From positions 620,001 through 684,000 of the forward strand of contig JASGHK010000004.1 in assembly GCA_049841135.1 (NCBI GenBank): 64,000 nt of DNA, given 5' to 3'. The notes under the pieces are model-generated. The model did no database searches, was not told the origin of the DNA, and worked only from the letters and a program-made list of their open reading frames with translations. The position numbers were made by a program, and so were the translations under genes. Numbering within the stretch: the first letter of the stretch is position 1; each line of letters starts with the position of its first letter. This DNA comes from JACRCT01 sp049841135. Lineage in GTDB: Bacteria > Myxococcota > Myxococcia > Myxococcales > UBA5297. Of this stretch, positions 54,998 to 63,324 are shown piece by piece.

Positions 54998-55048
54998 ATC
55001 GGCGCCGCCCCGGCTACCTCGGGCCGCAGCCTCCCTCGGCGCAGGCGC

Positions 55049-55430
55049 CTACCAGTTCTTGATGGACCCCAGGTCGAAGACGCGCGCGAACCCGGCGTCC
55101 CGCAGGATGGCAGCCGCGGCCGCGGAGCGGTGCCCGCTGCGGCAATAGACGATCACCTGCCGCTCCTTGGGTCCGAGCTCGGCCAGCCGGTCGGCGAGCC
55201 CGACGACCGAGACGTTGATGGCGCCCTGGACGTGCCCAGCCTCGAACTCGCTCTGGGTGCGGACGTCGACGAGCAAGGCTCCGTTGTCCACGAGGCGGCG
55301 GGCCTCTTCTCCGCGCTCGGTCGTGGGGACCGCGTCGGGCCGAGGCGCCGCCACCGGGATGCAACCTGTGAGGGCCAGGATGATTCTCGAGCAGGCAGGC
55401 GCTGAGGACACTGAGGAGGCGGCCAGACAT
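55049..55430 (-). CDS. Rhodanese-domain lipoprotein (one frameshift)
   Basis: About 126 residues. A signal peptide with lipobox LTGC precedes a single rhodanese domain with LVDVRTQSEFEAGHVQGA and the catalytic loop CRSGHRS (Cys in place). Members carry sulfur or act in redox balance in the envelope. The frame breaks inside the signal peptide (55382-55388, coding GAGAATC for GAGATC). With the correction the start is the ATG at 55430, giving a complete leader. Confidence 0.8.
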
Positions 55431-55462
55431 GCCCCTCCCGTAACGGGAGGCGCAGCGAAGCG

Positions 55463-56674
55463 CTAGCGAGCCTCTGGCGCAGGGACCAGGACGAGCAGCG
55501 CCGCCGCCGCCAGCAAGGCGAAGGCGCCCGAGCCCGCGAACGCCGCGACGCTGCCGAAGCGGTCCCAGACCGCGCCGAAGGCGGTGCTCGACGCCAGCGC
55601 GGCCAGCCCGATCACGAGGTTGTAGGCCCCGAACGCCTTTCCGCGGGCCTTGCCGGAAGCGAGGTCGGCGATGAGCGCGCGCTCGGCGCCCTCCACCAGC
55701 CCGTGCGAGGTCCCGTAGAGGGCGGTGAGCGCGAAGAGGACGCCCATCGACTCCACCAGGCCGACGGCGCTCCAGAGCACGCCGTAGACGCACCAGCCCA
55801 GGACCAGCGCCGCTCGCTTGCCATGGCGATCGGCGAGCCGGCCGCCGAAGGTCGCCGTGGCGGCCTTCACGACATGCAGGACGAGCCAGAGCACAGGTGC
55901 CAGCGCCGGCGAGGCCCCGAGCTTCGCTGCCTTCACGAGCAGGAAGGCGTCGGTGGCGTTGGCCAGCGCGAACAGCACCAGCGGGATCAGCGCACGCTTG
56001 AGCGCCGGTGGCAGCGGTTCGCCGCCCTTTCGAGGTGAAGGCTCCGGCGGGGCACGCACGGGCTCCGGCGTGAGCGCCAGCGCCACCACCGCCATCACGC
56101 CGGGGACGGCGGCCCAGAGGAAGACCGTCCGCATCTTCTCCGCGTCCTCCGGCCCGGCACCTCCGGTCGCGCCGAGCACCCAGAGCCCCACCGCCGCCAG
56201 CAGCGTCCCCAGCGCCGCCCCGGCGTGGTCCATCGCGCGGTGGAAGCCGTACGCCCGCCCGCGGATCGCCGGGTCGGCCACGGCGGCAATGAGCGCGTCG
56301 CGGGGGCTGGTCCGCACGCCCTTGCCGACCCGATCGACGGACCGGATGAGCAGCACGTGCCACGGCGCCGCCGCGAACGCGACCAGGGGCCGGGCCGCCG
56401 TCGACAAGCTGTAGCCGGCCAGGACCAGCGGCTTGAGCCGCGCGAAGCGGTCGGCGAGCAGCCCGGTCAGGTACTTGAGCGCGTTGGCGACGAGCTCGGC
56501 CAGCCCCTCGACCAGCCCGATGAACCACGACGGCGCTCCCAGCGACACGAGGAATGCCGGCAGCAGCGGGAAGATGGCCTCGCTGGAGGTGTCGGTCAGC
56601 AGGCTGGTGACGCCGAGGCCGACGACGGTCCCGGGAAGCCTGGAACCGCGCTCGGCGTCGCGCTGCTCAGCCAT
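55463..56674 (-). CDS. MFS transporter
   Basis: 403 residues, 12 membrane helices. The cytoplasmic loop after helix 2 has GLLADRFARLKP and the second half repeats it as GRLADRHGKR, both MFS signatures; DRVGKGVRTSPRDALIA marks the fourth helix region. The substrate is unknown. Its start is 5 bp after the aldolase stop, so it belongs to the same operon and could import a sugar or export a metabolite for that pathway. Confidence 0.82.
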   Translation of the reverse strand: MAEQRDAERGSRLPGTVVGLGVTSLLTDTSSEAIFPLLPAFLVSLGAPSWFIGLVEGLAELVANALKYLTGLLADRFARLKPLVLAGYSLSTAARPLVAFAAAPWHVLLIRSVDRVGKGVRTSPRDALIAAVADPAIRGRAYGFHRAMDHAGAALGTLLAAVGLWVLGATGGAGPEDAEKMRTVFLWAAVPGVMAVVALALTPEPVRAPPEPSPRKGGEPLPPALKRALIPLVLFALANATDAFLLVKAAKLGASPALAPVLWLVLHVVKAATATFGGRLADRHGKRAALVLGWCVYGVLWSAVGLVESMGVLFALTALYGTSHGLVEGAERALIADLASGKARGKAFGAYNLVIGLAALASSTAFGAVWDRFGSVAAFAGSGAFALLAAAALLVLVPAPEAR

Positions 56675-56679
56675 CGGGA

Positions 56680-57354
56680 TCAGGGCTTGGGGGCGCCCGG
56701 CTCGAGCCCGGCCTTGCGGCGCGCCTCGAGGAGCTTGGCGACCTGGTCCGGAGCGAGCTCGCGCAGGCCGCCCATCTGGCGGGCGAGCGTGACGATCTTC
56801 GCGTAGTGCTCGACGAGCTCCATGCGCAGGTACGCCTGGTTGAGGTCGTCGCCCAGGGTCAGCACGCCGTTGCCGGCGAGCAGCATGGCGTTGGTCTTCG
56901 CCGAGAGCTCCGTGACGGCCTTGCGCGACTCGGGGCTCTTGGGCACCGCCAGCGGGGCGGTCGGCACGCCGGCGCCGAGGCTGACCAGGAACTCGGGCAG
57001 CACACAGACCTCGAGCGAGGCGCCGGCGACGCCCATGGCGGTGGCGTACGGCGGGTGGGCGTGGAGGACGGCGCCGACGTCGTCGCGGACCTTGTAGGCG
57101 GCGATGTGCAGCTCGAGCTCGCTGAAGGCCTTCTTGCGGCCCTCGAGCACCTTGCCCTCGAGGTCGGTGATCAGCAGCGCCGGGTCGTCGATGTCGGCCT
57201 TGGAGATGCCGGTGGCAGTGATGAGCAACCGGTCGCCGGAGACGCGGATGGAGAGGTTGCCGTCGTGGTTGGCGACCCAGCCCATCGCGTGGAGCTTCTT
57301 GGAGTGCAGCACCGCCTGCGCGCGAAGGCGAGGCGTCAGGACTTGGGCAGGCAT
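56680..57354 (-). CDS. Class II aldolase (FucA/RhaD-like), microcompartment-associated
   Basis: 224 residues. Class II aldolase/adducin fold: NLSIRV, SELELHIAAY (zinc Glu), and HAHPPYAT (two zinc His). The third zinc His of FucA, in an NHG motif, is Asn here (LLAGNGVLTLG); a later His in ELVEHYAKI might replace it. Family members split fuculose- or rhamnulose-1-phosphate. The last 20 residues (LAPDQVAKLLEARRKAG) form an amphipathic helix like an encapsulation peptide. Two microcompartment vertex genes lie just upstream. Confidence 0.88.
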   Translation of the reverse strand: MPAQVLTPRLRAQAVLHSKKLHAMGWVANHDGNLSIRVSGDRLLITATGISKADIDDPALLITDLEGKVLEGRKKAFSELELHIAAYKVRDDVGAVLHAHPPYATAMGVAGASLEVCVLPEFLVSLGAGVPTAPLAVPKSPESRKAVTELSAKTNAMLLAGNGVLTLGDDLNQAYLRMELVEHYAKIVTLARQMGGLRELAPDQVAKLLEARRKAGLEPGAPKP

Positions 57355-57367
57355 GCCTTCGGCTCCG

Positions 57368-57658
57368 TTAGGTTCGCGCCGCGGGCACGTCGACCTGCTC
57401 GACGATGGCCACGATGGCGCTGCGGATGGGCAGGTCGGCGGTCTTGGGCAGGCCGAACAGCTGGCGGATGCCGGTGCCCTCGCTCAGGACGAGGACGTTG
57501 TCGCCCTCCCCGGCCTGGACCTTGTCGACGGCGAGGAAGCTCTTGCCGCTGGGCTTGCCCGACTCGTCCATCGGCTCGACGACGAGGAGCTTGAGGCCCT
57601 TGAAGCAGTCGAGCTTGATGGTGGAGGTCACGGACCCCAGCACTCGGCACAGTCTCAT
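57368..57658 (-). CDS. Bacterial microcompartment vertex protein (EutN/CcmL family), copy 2
   Basis: 96 residues. The pentameric BMC vertex fold is clear: VLGSVTSTIKLDCFKGLKLLVV, then FLAVDKVQAGEGDNVLV and SAIVAIVEQVDV. Such pentamers cap the corners of protein-shelled organelles. Its start overlaps the stop of copy 1 (ATGA), and the aldolase starts 13 bp downstream, so the three form an operon. Confidence 0.92.
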   Translation of the reverse strand: MRLCRVLGSVTSTIKLDCFKGLKLLVVEPMDESGKPSGKSFLAVDKVQAGEGDNVLVLSEGTGIRQLFGLPKTADLPIRSAIVAIVEQVDVPAART

Positions 57659-57939
57659 TGGGCGCTCCGGCTCTTGGCGTCCACGCTGTCGACGATGCCG
57701 ACGATGGCGGAGTCGACGGGGACGAAGGACGGGGAGAGGGCCAGGGCCGCCTCGCGGCTGCCGACCAGGAAGACCAGTTCTCCCCTGCCCGCCTGCGCGG
57801 TCGCGTCCACCGCGACCTCGTAGGGCCCGGTGGGAGCGCGGTTGTGATCCAGGGGCTGCACGACGAGCAGCTTGCGGCCCTCGAGCCCTTCGTACTTGGT
57901 GCTCGCGACCACCGTGCCGATGACCTGTCCGAGGTACAC
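57655..57939 (-). CDS. Bacterial microcompartment vertex protein (EutN/CcmL family), copy 1
   Basis: 94 residues from a GTG start giving VYLGQVIGTVVASTKYEGL, the common N-terminus. The core has RKLLVVQPLDHN, AVDATAQAGRGELVFLV and DSAIVGIVDSVDA, as in BMC pentamers. It differs from copy 2 in about half its residues, so two distinct vertex types are encoded. No shell hexamer (BMC-H or BMC-T) gene is in this window. Confidence 0.92.
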   Translation of the reverse strand: MYLGQVIGTVVASTKYEGLEGRKLLVVQPLDHNRAPTGPYEVAVDATAQAGRGELVFLVGSREAALALSPSFVPVDSAIVGIVDSVDAKSRSAQ

Positions 57940-57983
57940 GTTGGTGTCCTTCCGTTGGAGAGCGGACTTATAGCACAAGCCCT

Positions 57984-58523
57984 CTACTTGAAGGGCACCA
58001 CCGTCTCGCCCTTGCGCCCCGCCTCGCGCAGCACCAGCCCCTCCTTGAACTTCCGGGCAGCGTGGTGGCCGATGAAGTACCCGTTGGGCTCCGAGTGGTG
58101 CAGCTTCTTCAGGTAGCTGCGCACGCGGTCGAAGGCGGCCCTGAGCAGGTCGGGCTTGGTCATCAGCTTCTGGCGGTCGCCGGCGATCTCCCAGCTCGGC
58201 CCAGATCTTCCCGGAGCGCAGCTGGCCGTCCTCGTCCACGCGCGAGCGCTCGTAGTGCAGGACCGGGGAGCGCACCTCGTCGAGCTGAGCATCCCACGGT
58301 GCGGCCCCTTGCGGACCTCGCGGCAGACCAGCTCGCCGAACTGCGGCGCGGCGAGGTAGTACGCCTCCTCCTCCAGCTTGGAGGCGTTGGCGGCGCTCGC
58401 CTTGAACGGCTGGTAGCCCTTGGGGCTCACCTCCGGGTAGACCTCGAAGTCGAGCGGCTCGAGGGCGCGGAAGAAGGCGACCTCGTCCTCGTCGGTCAGG
58501 AAGAACAGGAGCGTGTTGGCCAT
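57984..58523 (-). CDS. Hypothetical protein upstream of microcompartment genes (two indels)
   Basis: About 180 residues. Starts MANTLLFFLTDEDEVAFFRAL; a helical C-terminus carries FDRVRSYLKKLHHSEPNGYF. No family recognised. Two compensating indels move the middle out of frame: near 58282-58289 one base seems lost (coding CTCAGCTC, expected CTCGAGCTC), and near 58185-58192 one is gained (GGGAGATC, expected GGAGATC). Its closeness (44 bp) to the vertex gene suggests it is expressed with the microcompartment genes. Confidence 0.65.
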   Translation of the reverse strand: MANTLLFFLTDEDEVAFFRALEPLDFEVYPEVSPKGYQPFKASAANASKLEEEAYYLAAPQFGELVCREVRKGPHRGMLSSTRCAPRSCTTSARAWTRTASCAPGRSGPSWEIAGDRQKLMTKPDLLRAAFDRVRSYLKKLHHSEPNGYFIGHHAARKFKEGLVLREAGRKGETVVPFK

Positions 58524-58541
58524 GGTGTTTAGGTCCCGTGC

Positions 58542-59708
58542 CTACGCAACGCGCAGGATGAAGCACTTGAGGTAGCGGGTCTCGCGGACGCCGAGCAGCA
58601 CCGGGTGGTCGCGCCCCGCCCCGCGCTTCTCGACGATCTGCACGTCGCGCTTCGCGTCGGCGGCCGCGCTGCGCAGGATCTCCTCGAAGTGCGTCTCGTC
58701 GATGTGGAAGGAGCAGCTGGCCGAGACCAGGATGCCCCCGGGGTTCAAGAGCTGCAGCGCCCGGAGGTTGATCTCCTTGTAGCCGCGCTCGGCCGCCGCG
58801 ATGGACTGCTTGTTCTTGGCGAAGGCCGGAGGGTCGAGCACCACGGTGTCGTAGCGCTCGGCGGTCTCGGTCTTCTCCTTGAGGAAGTCGAAGGCGTTGG
58901 CGACCACGACCTCGACGTTGCCGATGCCGTTGGCCTTGGCGTTGTCGCGGATGAGCGGCGCCATCGCGTCGCTGATCTCGACCGCGGTCACCTTCTGGCA
59001 TCCCTTCGCCATCTGCAGCGCGAAGCCGCCGACGTAGGAGAAGCAGTCGAGGCCGATGCCCTTCGCGTAGCGGCCGACGGCGACGTGGTTCTCGCGCTGG
59101 TCGAGGAAGCTGCCGGTCTTCTGGCCACCCAACAGATCTGCCTGCAGCCGGATGTCGCCCTCGTGGTAGTCGACCCGCTCCGGCACTTGCCCGGCGAGCG
59201 TGCCCTTGCGCTGCTCGAGCCCTTCGAGGAGCCGCACCTTGGCGTCGCTGCGCTCGGCGATGCCCTTGGGCTCGAAGATCTCCTGGAGCAGGTCCTTGAA
59301 CAGCTCGCGGCGGGCCTCGGCGCCCTGGGTCAGGAGCTGGACCGAGAGGTAGTCGCCATAGCGGTCGACGACCAGGCCGGGGATGAGGTCCGCCTCGCCG
59401 TGGACGAGCCGCCAGGCGTCGGCGCCGGGGAGCACCGTCTCGCGCAGCGCCTTGGCCAGGCGCAGGCGCTCGCCGAAGAAGGCGCGGTCGCACTCCACGT
59501 CTTCGCGCGAGAGCAGGCGCAGCGCGATCTGGCTCTTCGACGAGTAGAACGCCTTGCCCTTGAACCAGCCGCGCTGGTCGACGACGCGGACCACCTCGCC
59601 GCCTGGGAGCTTGGGCTCCTTGGCCAGGTCCGAGCGGTAGATCCACGGGTGGCCGGCGGCGAACCGGTCGGCCCCACGTCGAGTCACGGTGACGGTCGGC
59701 TCAGTCAT
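58542..59708 (-). CDS. RlmI-type SAM-dependent rRNA (cytosine-C5) methyltransferase
   Basis: 388 residues. An N-terminal PUA-like domain (FAAGHPWIYRSDL) and a Rossmann methyltransferase with KTGSFLDQREN, DCFSYVGGFAL, VVLDPPAFAKNK and SCSFHID, matching RlmI/RlmK-like enzymes. It would methylate a cytosine in 23S rRNA. The ATG at 59708 lacks a strong RBS, and one 18 bp upstream is also possible. Confidence 0.88.
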   Translation of the reverse strand: MTEPTVTVTRRGADRFAAGHPWIYRSDLAKEPKLPGGEVVRVVDQRGWFKGKAFYSSKSQIALRLLSREDVECDRAFFGERLRLAKALRETVLPGADAWRLVHGEADLIPGLVVDRYGDYLSVQLLTQGAEARRELFKDLLQEIFEPKGIAERSDAKVRLLEGLEQRKGTLAGQVPERVDYHEGDIRLQADLLGGQKTGSFLDQRENHVAVGRYAKGIGLDCFSYVGGFALQMAKGCQKVTAVEISDAMAPLIRDNAKANGIGNVEVVVANAFDFLKEKTETAERYDTVVLDPPAFAKNKQSIAAAERGYKEINLRALQLLNPGGILVSASCSFHIDETHFEEILRSAAADAKRDVQIVEKRGAGRDHPVLLGVRETRYLKCFILRVA

Positions 59709-59764
59709 CCTGCGCATCCCGGGCTGTCGACCCACCGTGCATCCCGCACCTCGCCCCTCCCCAC

Positions 59765-60616
59765 TTAGAGCTCCACCGGCTCGCCAGCCACGACGCCGCC
59801 CTCGTCCTCGGCCAGCCGGCAGGCCGCGAAGCGCGGCTCATGACAGAGGAAGAGGATGCTGCCCGACTCCAGCGCCTGCGCCAGGAGCATCTTCTTCTCC
59901 TCCAAGCCGGTCAGCGGGTAGAGGTCGGAGGCCATCTGCCAAGCGGTCCGCAGGTGGCCGGCCGTGGGGATGAGGTCGCCACAGCACAGCACCGAGGCGT
60001 CTTCGGCGACGATCTGCACCATCTGCTGGCCCACCGCGTGCCCCTCGCTGACGCCCATCTGGATGCCCTCGAAGAGCTCCATCTCCGAGTCGCACAGGTG
60101 GACGCGCCCGCACTGCTCCAGCGCCGTCCACTCCTCGGCGAGGTAGCTGCCCGCGTCGCGCTCGGTGGGGTGGTGGGCCCAGCGGAACTGCCGGCGCTGC
60201 AGGTGGAAGGTCGCCTCGGGGAAGCACAGCTCGAGCTCGCCGTCGGCCCTGCGCCGGGTCAGCCCGCCGGCGTGCTCGCGGTGGAGGTGGGCGAGGATGA
60301 CGTCGGTGATGCCGGCGCGGCTCGTCCCCGCGCGGGCCAGCTCGCGGTCGAGGTCGAACTCGGACCGGTCGAGCTTCCACGCGCTCTGCTCCTCGGCGGT
60401 CATCTTGTCGCCCACCCCGGTATCCACCAGGATGCGCCGCTCTCCGTCCACGATGAGCAGGCAGCGGCTGACGAGCCCGATCCGGTTGTCGGCGTCCGGC
60501 GGGTACTGCGCGCCCCACGCCGTCCGCGCCACCGGGCCGAACATGCACCCGCCGTCGACGGCGAAGCGGCAATCGCGGATTTCGTGGAGCGTGAAGCGGC
60601 CAACGCGGAGCGGCAT
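59765..60616 (-). CDS. MBL-fold metallohydrolase with altered metal motif
   Basis: 283 residues. Metallo-beta-lactamase fold: LVDTGVGDK, then HLHREHAGGLT where HxHxDH has Glu instead of Asp, SEGHAVGQQ, CCGDLIPTAGHL and LCHEPRF. The Asp-to-Glu change is at a metal ligand, so activity or metal preference may differ. The substrate is unknown. It diverges from the tail-anchored protein gene, with 109 bp between. Confidence 0.85.
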   Translation of the reverse strand: MPLRVGRFTLHEIRDCRFAVDGGCMFGPVARTAWGAQYPPDADNRIGLVSRCLLIVDGERRILVDTGVGDKMTAEEQSAWKLDRSEFDLDRELARAGTSRAGITDVILAHLHREHAGGLTRRRADGELELCFPEATFHLQRRQFRWAHHPTERDAGSYLAEEWTALEQCGRVHLCDSEMELFEGIQMGVSEGHAVGQQMVQIVAEDASVLCCGDLIPTAGHLRTAWQMASDLYPLTGLEEKKMLLAQALESGSILFLCHEPRFAACRLAEDEGGVVAGEPVEL

Positions 60617-60671
60617 ACCGTGGTCCTCGAAAGGCCGGGGAGTATACCCCTGGCCGACCGGGCCAGCCGAC

Positions 60672-60677
60672 TATAAT
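60672..60677 (+). promoter_or_regulatory. Putative -10 element (TATAAT)
   Basis: A perfect TATAAT lies 48 bp before the TTG start at 60726, within CGACTATAATGGC. No convincing -35 is seen (CCTGGC at 17 bp). The same context occurs at 6822-6834. Confidence 0.4.
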
Positions 60678-60725
60678 GGCGGCGCTCCGCGGGTCTCTGG
60701 GACCCGTCCAACCACCGAGGACGAC

Positions 60726-61379
60726 TTGGGCTACGAGCTCCTGCTGCGATCCCCCGCCCCCGACCAACCCGTCGCGCTCGAAGCGCTGGTGCAAAAGATC
60801 CAGGCGGCCGTGGCCTCGGGGATTCCAGCGCAGAGCCCCTCCGCGCCGTCGGCTCCGTCGGCTCCGTCCAACGAGCCCACGGCAGCGCCAGGACCGGCAG
60901 CCTCCCCTGCCCCCGCTGCAGCGGCCTCCGTGCCCACCCCGATCCCCGTGGGCCCCTGGACCCTGAAGAACGGGAAGGGCCGCGTCGAGGTTCGCCTGTC
61001 CAAGCTGGAAGGCGCCGACGGCTACCGCGGCGCCGACTTCGACATCCCCTTCGGCGGCACCGAGGAAGAGCTGCGCACCGCGCTGACCTACGTGCTCTCG
61101 CTGGCGAGCGAGCTGCAGCTGTCCGCCTTCGACCCCCAGCTCGCGGCCCTCATCGGCAAGAGCTCGGAGGAGTCCGTGGTGGGGCGCTGGCGCGACTCCC
61201 AGAACTGGATGGTCGACACCATTGGCGTCCTGGACGACTCGCGCTCGGTGGCCCCGCTGACCGAGGCGCCCCCGCTCATCAACCGCAGCAACAAGATCAT
61301 CCTGGGCATCCTGGGCGCCCTGGCCCTGCTCTGGTGGCTCTGGTCGGCGTTCACCACGCCGGACCTGCCGCTGAACTAG
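60726..61379 (+). CDS. Tail-anchored membrane protein, unknown function
   Basis: 217 residues from a TTG start, preceded by GAGGACGAC. The N-terminal helix (PVALEALVQKIQAAVASG), a Pro/Ala linker and a beta-rich domain (about 80-150; GKGRVEVRLSKLEGADGYRG) are followed by a single C-terminal membrane helix (IILGILGALALLWWLW). No family recognised. Confidence 0.6.
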   Translation: MGYELLLRSPAPDQPVALEALVQKIQAAVASGIPAQSPSAPSAPSAPSNEPTAAPGPAASPAPAAAASVPTPIPVGPWTLKNGKGRVEVRLSKLEGADGYRGADFDIPFGGTEEELRTALTYVLSLASELQLSAFDPQLAALIGKSSEESVVGRWRDSQNWMVDTIGVLDDSRSVAPLTEAPPLINRSNKIILGILGALALLWWLWSAFTTPDLPLN

Positions 61380-61472
61380 CCCGGAAGCAGGCCGAAAAAT
61401 TCTCCATTTGGTTGACGCGCGTCCGCCTATACTCCCCGACCGTTTCATCCTGGGGGTTAGCGGAGGCCGGCA

Positions 61473-63317
61473 ATGCCCACGCGAAAGCTCGAAATCACTG
61501 CTGGGGAGGACGCCTCCAACCTGGTGCGGATGTTCCTGCGCCACGCCAAGCACCCGGACCGGGAGTCGGCGCGGCTGAAGGTGCGCGACCAGTGGGTCAC
61601 CCTGACCTGGGCCCAGGTCATCGCCCGGGTGCGCGCTCTCTCCGAGGCGCTGGTGGGCCTGGGCGTCCAGCCGGGCGACCGGGTCTGCCTGTACGCGCAG
61701 ACGCGGCTCGAGTGGTGCCTGATGGACCTGGCCATCCTCGGCGCCGGCGCGGTCACCGTGCCCATCTACGCCTCGAACACCGCCCAGGAGACCGAGTACA
61801 TCGTCCGCGACAGCGGCTCGAAGGTCGTCGTCGTCGACCACGACAAGGCCGAGGGGCGGCTTGCCGGCCGCTACAGCCGGGTGCGCGAGTTCACCGCTCG
61901 CACCCCGGACGTGCAGCACTACGTCGCCTTCGACCTCGCGACCAAGCCCGAGGAGCGGCTCATCGGCCTGGGAGACCTCGAGCAGCGCGGCCAGCAGGCG
62001 CTGGCCTCGGCCCCGCCGGACGCGCTCGAGAAGCGCGCCCTGTCCATCCAACCGGGCGATTTGTCCTGCATCCTCTACACCTCCGGGACGATGGGCACGC
62101 CCAAGGGCGTGATGCTCACCCACGCGAACTGGGTCGCGCAGTCCTACGCGGTGATGCAGCAGCCCATCCTGCAGCCCGGCGACCAGGTGATGCTGTTCCT
62201 GCCGCTGGCGCACTCCTTCGCGCGGGCCATCGAGAGCTGCTGGGCGGCCCAGGACACGTCCGTCGTCTTCGCCGAGTCCATCGAGAAGCTCCTGGCCAAC
62301 GCGGCGGAGACCAAGCCGACCATCCTGCCCGCCGTGCCGCGGGTCTTCGAGAAGGCCTACAACCAGGTGCTGGCCGATGGAGGATCCAAGCCCGGCCTGC
62401 AGGGCGTGCTCTTCCGCCGCGCCATGCAGCACTTCGAGGAGTACGCGGCGGCCCGGGCGATGGGCCGCAACTACTACCACCCGGAGTGGCTGCTGCTGCG
62501 ACGGGTCATCTTCGGCGCGATCACCGAGAAGCTGAACGCCAAGTTCGGCGGCAAGGTCCGCTCCTTCATCTCCGGCGGCGCGCCGCTCTCCCCGAAGATC
62601 GCCTACTTCTTCGAGCTGTGCGGGCTGAACATCCTCGAGGGCTACGGGCTGACCGAGACCTGCGCCCCCACCCACGCCAACGTGCTGGGCGGCAACCGCA
62701 TCGGCACCGTGGGCCCGGCCTTCCCCGACGTCGAGGTGAAGCTGGGCGACGACGACGAGGTGATGCTGCGCGGGCCGACCATCATGAAGGGCTACTACAA
62801 GCTGCCCGAGGAGACGGCGGCGGCGCTCACCTCCGACGGTTGGCTGCGCACCGGCGACATCGGGGAGATTGGCGCCGACGGCTACCTGCGGATCACCGAC
62901 CGCAAGAAGGACCTCATCAAGACCAGCGGCGGCAAGTACGTGGCCCCGGCGATGCTGGAGAACGCGCTCAAGACCGAGCCGCTCATCGGGCAGGTCTCGG
63001 TGCACGGCGAGGGCCGCAAGTACGTCGCCGCGCTGCTGACGCTCTCGGCGGAGAACGCCAAGCGGTTCGCCGAGCAGCACAAGATTCAGGCGGAGACGCC
63101 GGCGCAGCTGGCGACCGATCCTCTGGTCCGCGCGCGCATCCAGGCCGCGGTGGACGCGCTCAACGCCACGCAGCCTTCCTACGCGACCATCAAGAAGTTC
63201 GCGCTGCTCGACCGCGAGTGGTCGCAGGAGACCGGGGAACTGACGCCGACCTTGAAGGTCAAGCGGTCGGTGGTGGAGCAGCGCTTCAAGGCGGTGCTCG
63301 ACTCGCTGTTCGAGTGA
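61473..63317 (+). CDS. Long-chain acyl-CoA synthetase (FadD15-like)
   Basis: 614 residues. ANL-superfamily adenylating enzyme: P-loop LYTSGTMGTPKGVMLTH, EGYGLTETCAP, GWLRTGDIGEI and RKKDLIKTSGGKYVAP, the last being the long-chain signature. It activates fatty acids with ATP and CoA. It has no signal; such proteins associate with the inner membrane. The start is the ATG before PTRKLEITAG. Confidence 0.92.
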   Translation: MPTRKLEITAGEDASNLVRMFLRHAKHPDRESARLKVRDQWVTLTWAQVIARVRALSEALVGLGVQPGDRVCLYAQTRLEWCLMDLAILGAGAVTVPIYASNTAQETEYIVRDSGSKVVVVDHDKAEGRLAGRYSRVREFTARTPDVQHYVAFDLATKPEERLIGLGDLEQRGQQALASAPPDALEKRALSIQPGDLSCILYTSGTMGTPKGVMLTHANWVAQSYAVMQQPILQPGDQVMLFLPLAHSFARAIESCWAAQDTSVVFAESIEKLLANAAETKPTILPAVPRVFEKAYNQVLADGGSKPGLQGVLFRRAMQHFEEYAAARAMGRNYYHPEWLLLRRVIFGAITEKLNAKFGGKVRSFISGGAPLSPKIAYFFELCGLNILEGYGLTETCAPTHANVLGGNRIGTVGPAFPDVEVKLGDDDEVMLRGPTIMKGYYKLPEETAAALTSDGWLRTGDIGEIGADGYLRITDRKKDLIKTSGGKYVAPAMLENALKTEPLIGQVSVHGEGRKYVAALLTLSAENAKRFAEQHKIQAETPAQLATDPLVRARIQAAVDALNATQPSYATIKKFALLDREWSQETGELTPTLKVKRSVVEQRFKAVLDSLFE

Positions 63318-63324
63318 GGCGCGC

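Noticed and set aside
61420..61440. TTGACG and TATACT as a promoter for the acyl-CoA synthetase
   Set aside because: The spacing is only about 10 bp, far below the usual 16-18; TATACT alone may still be a -10.
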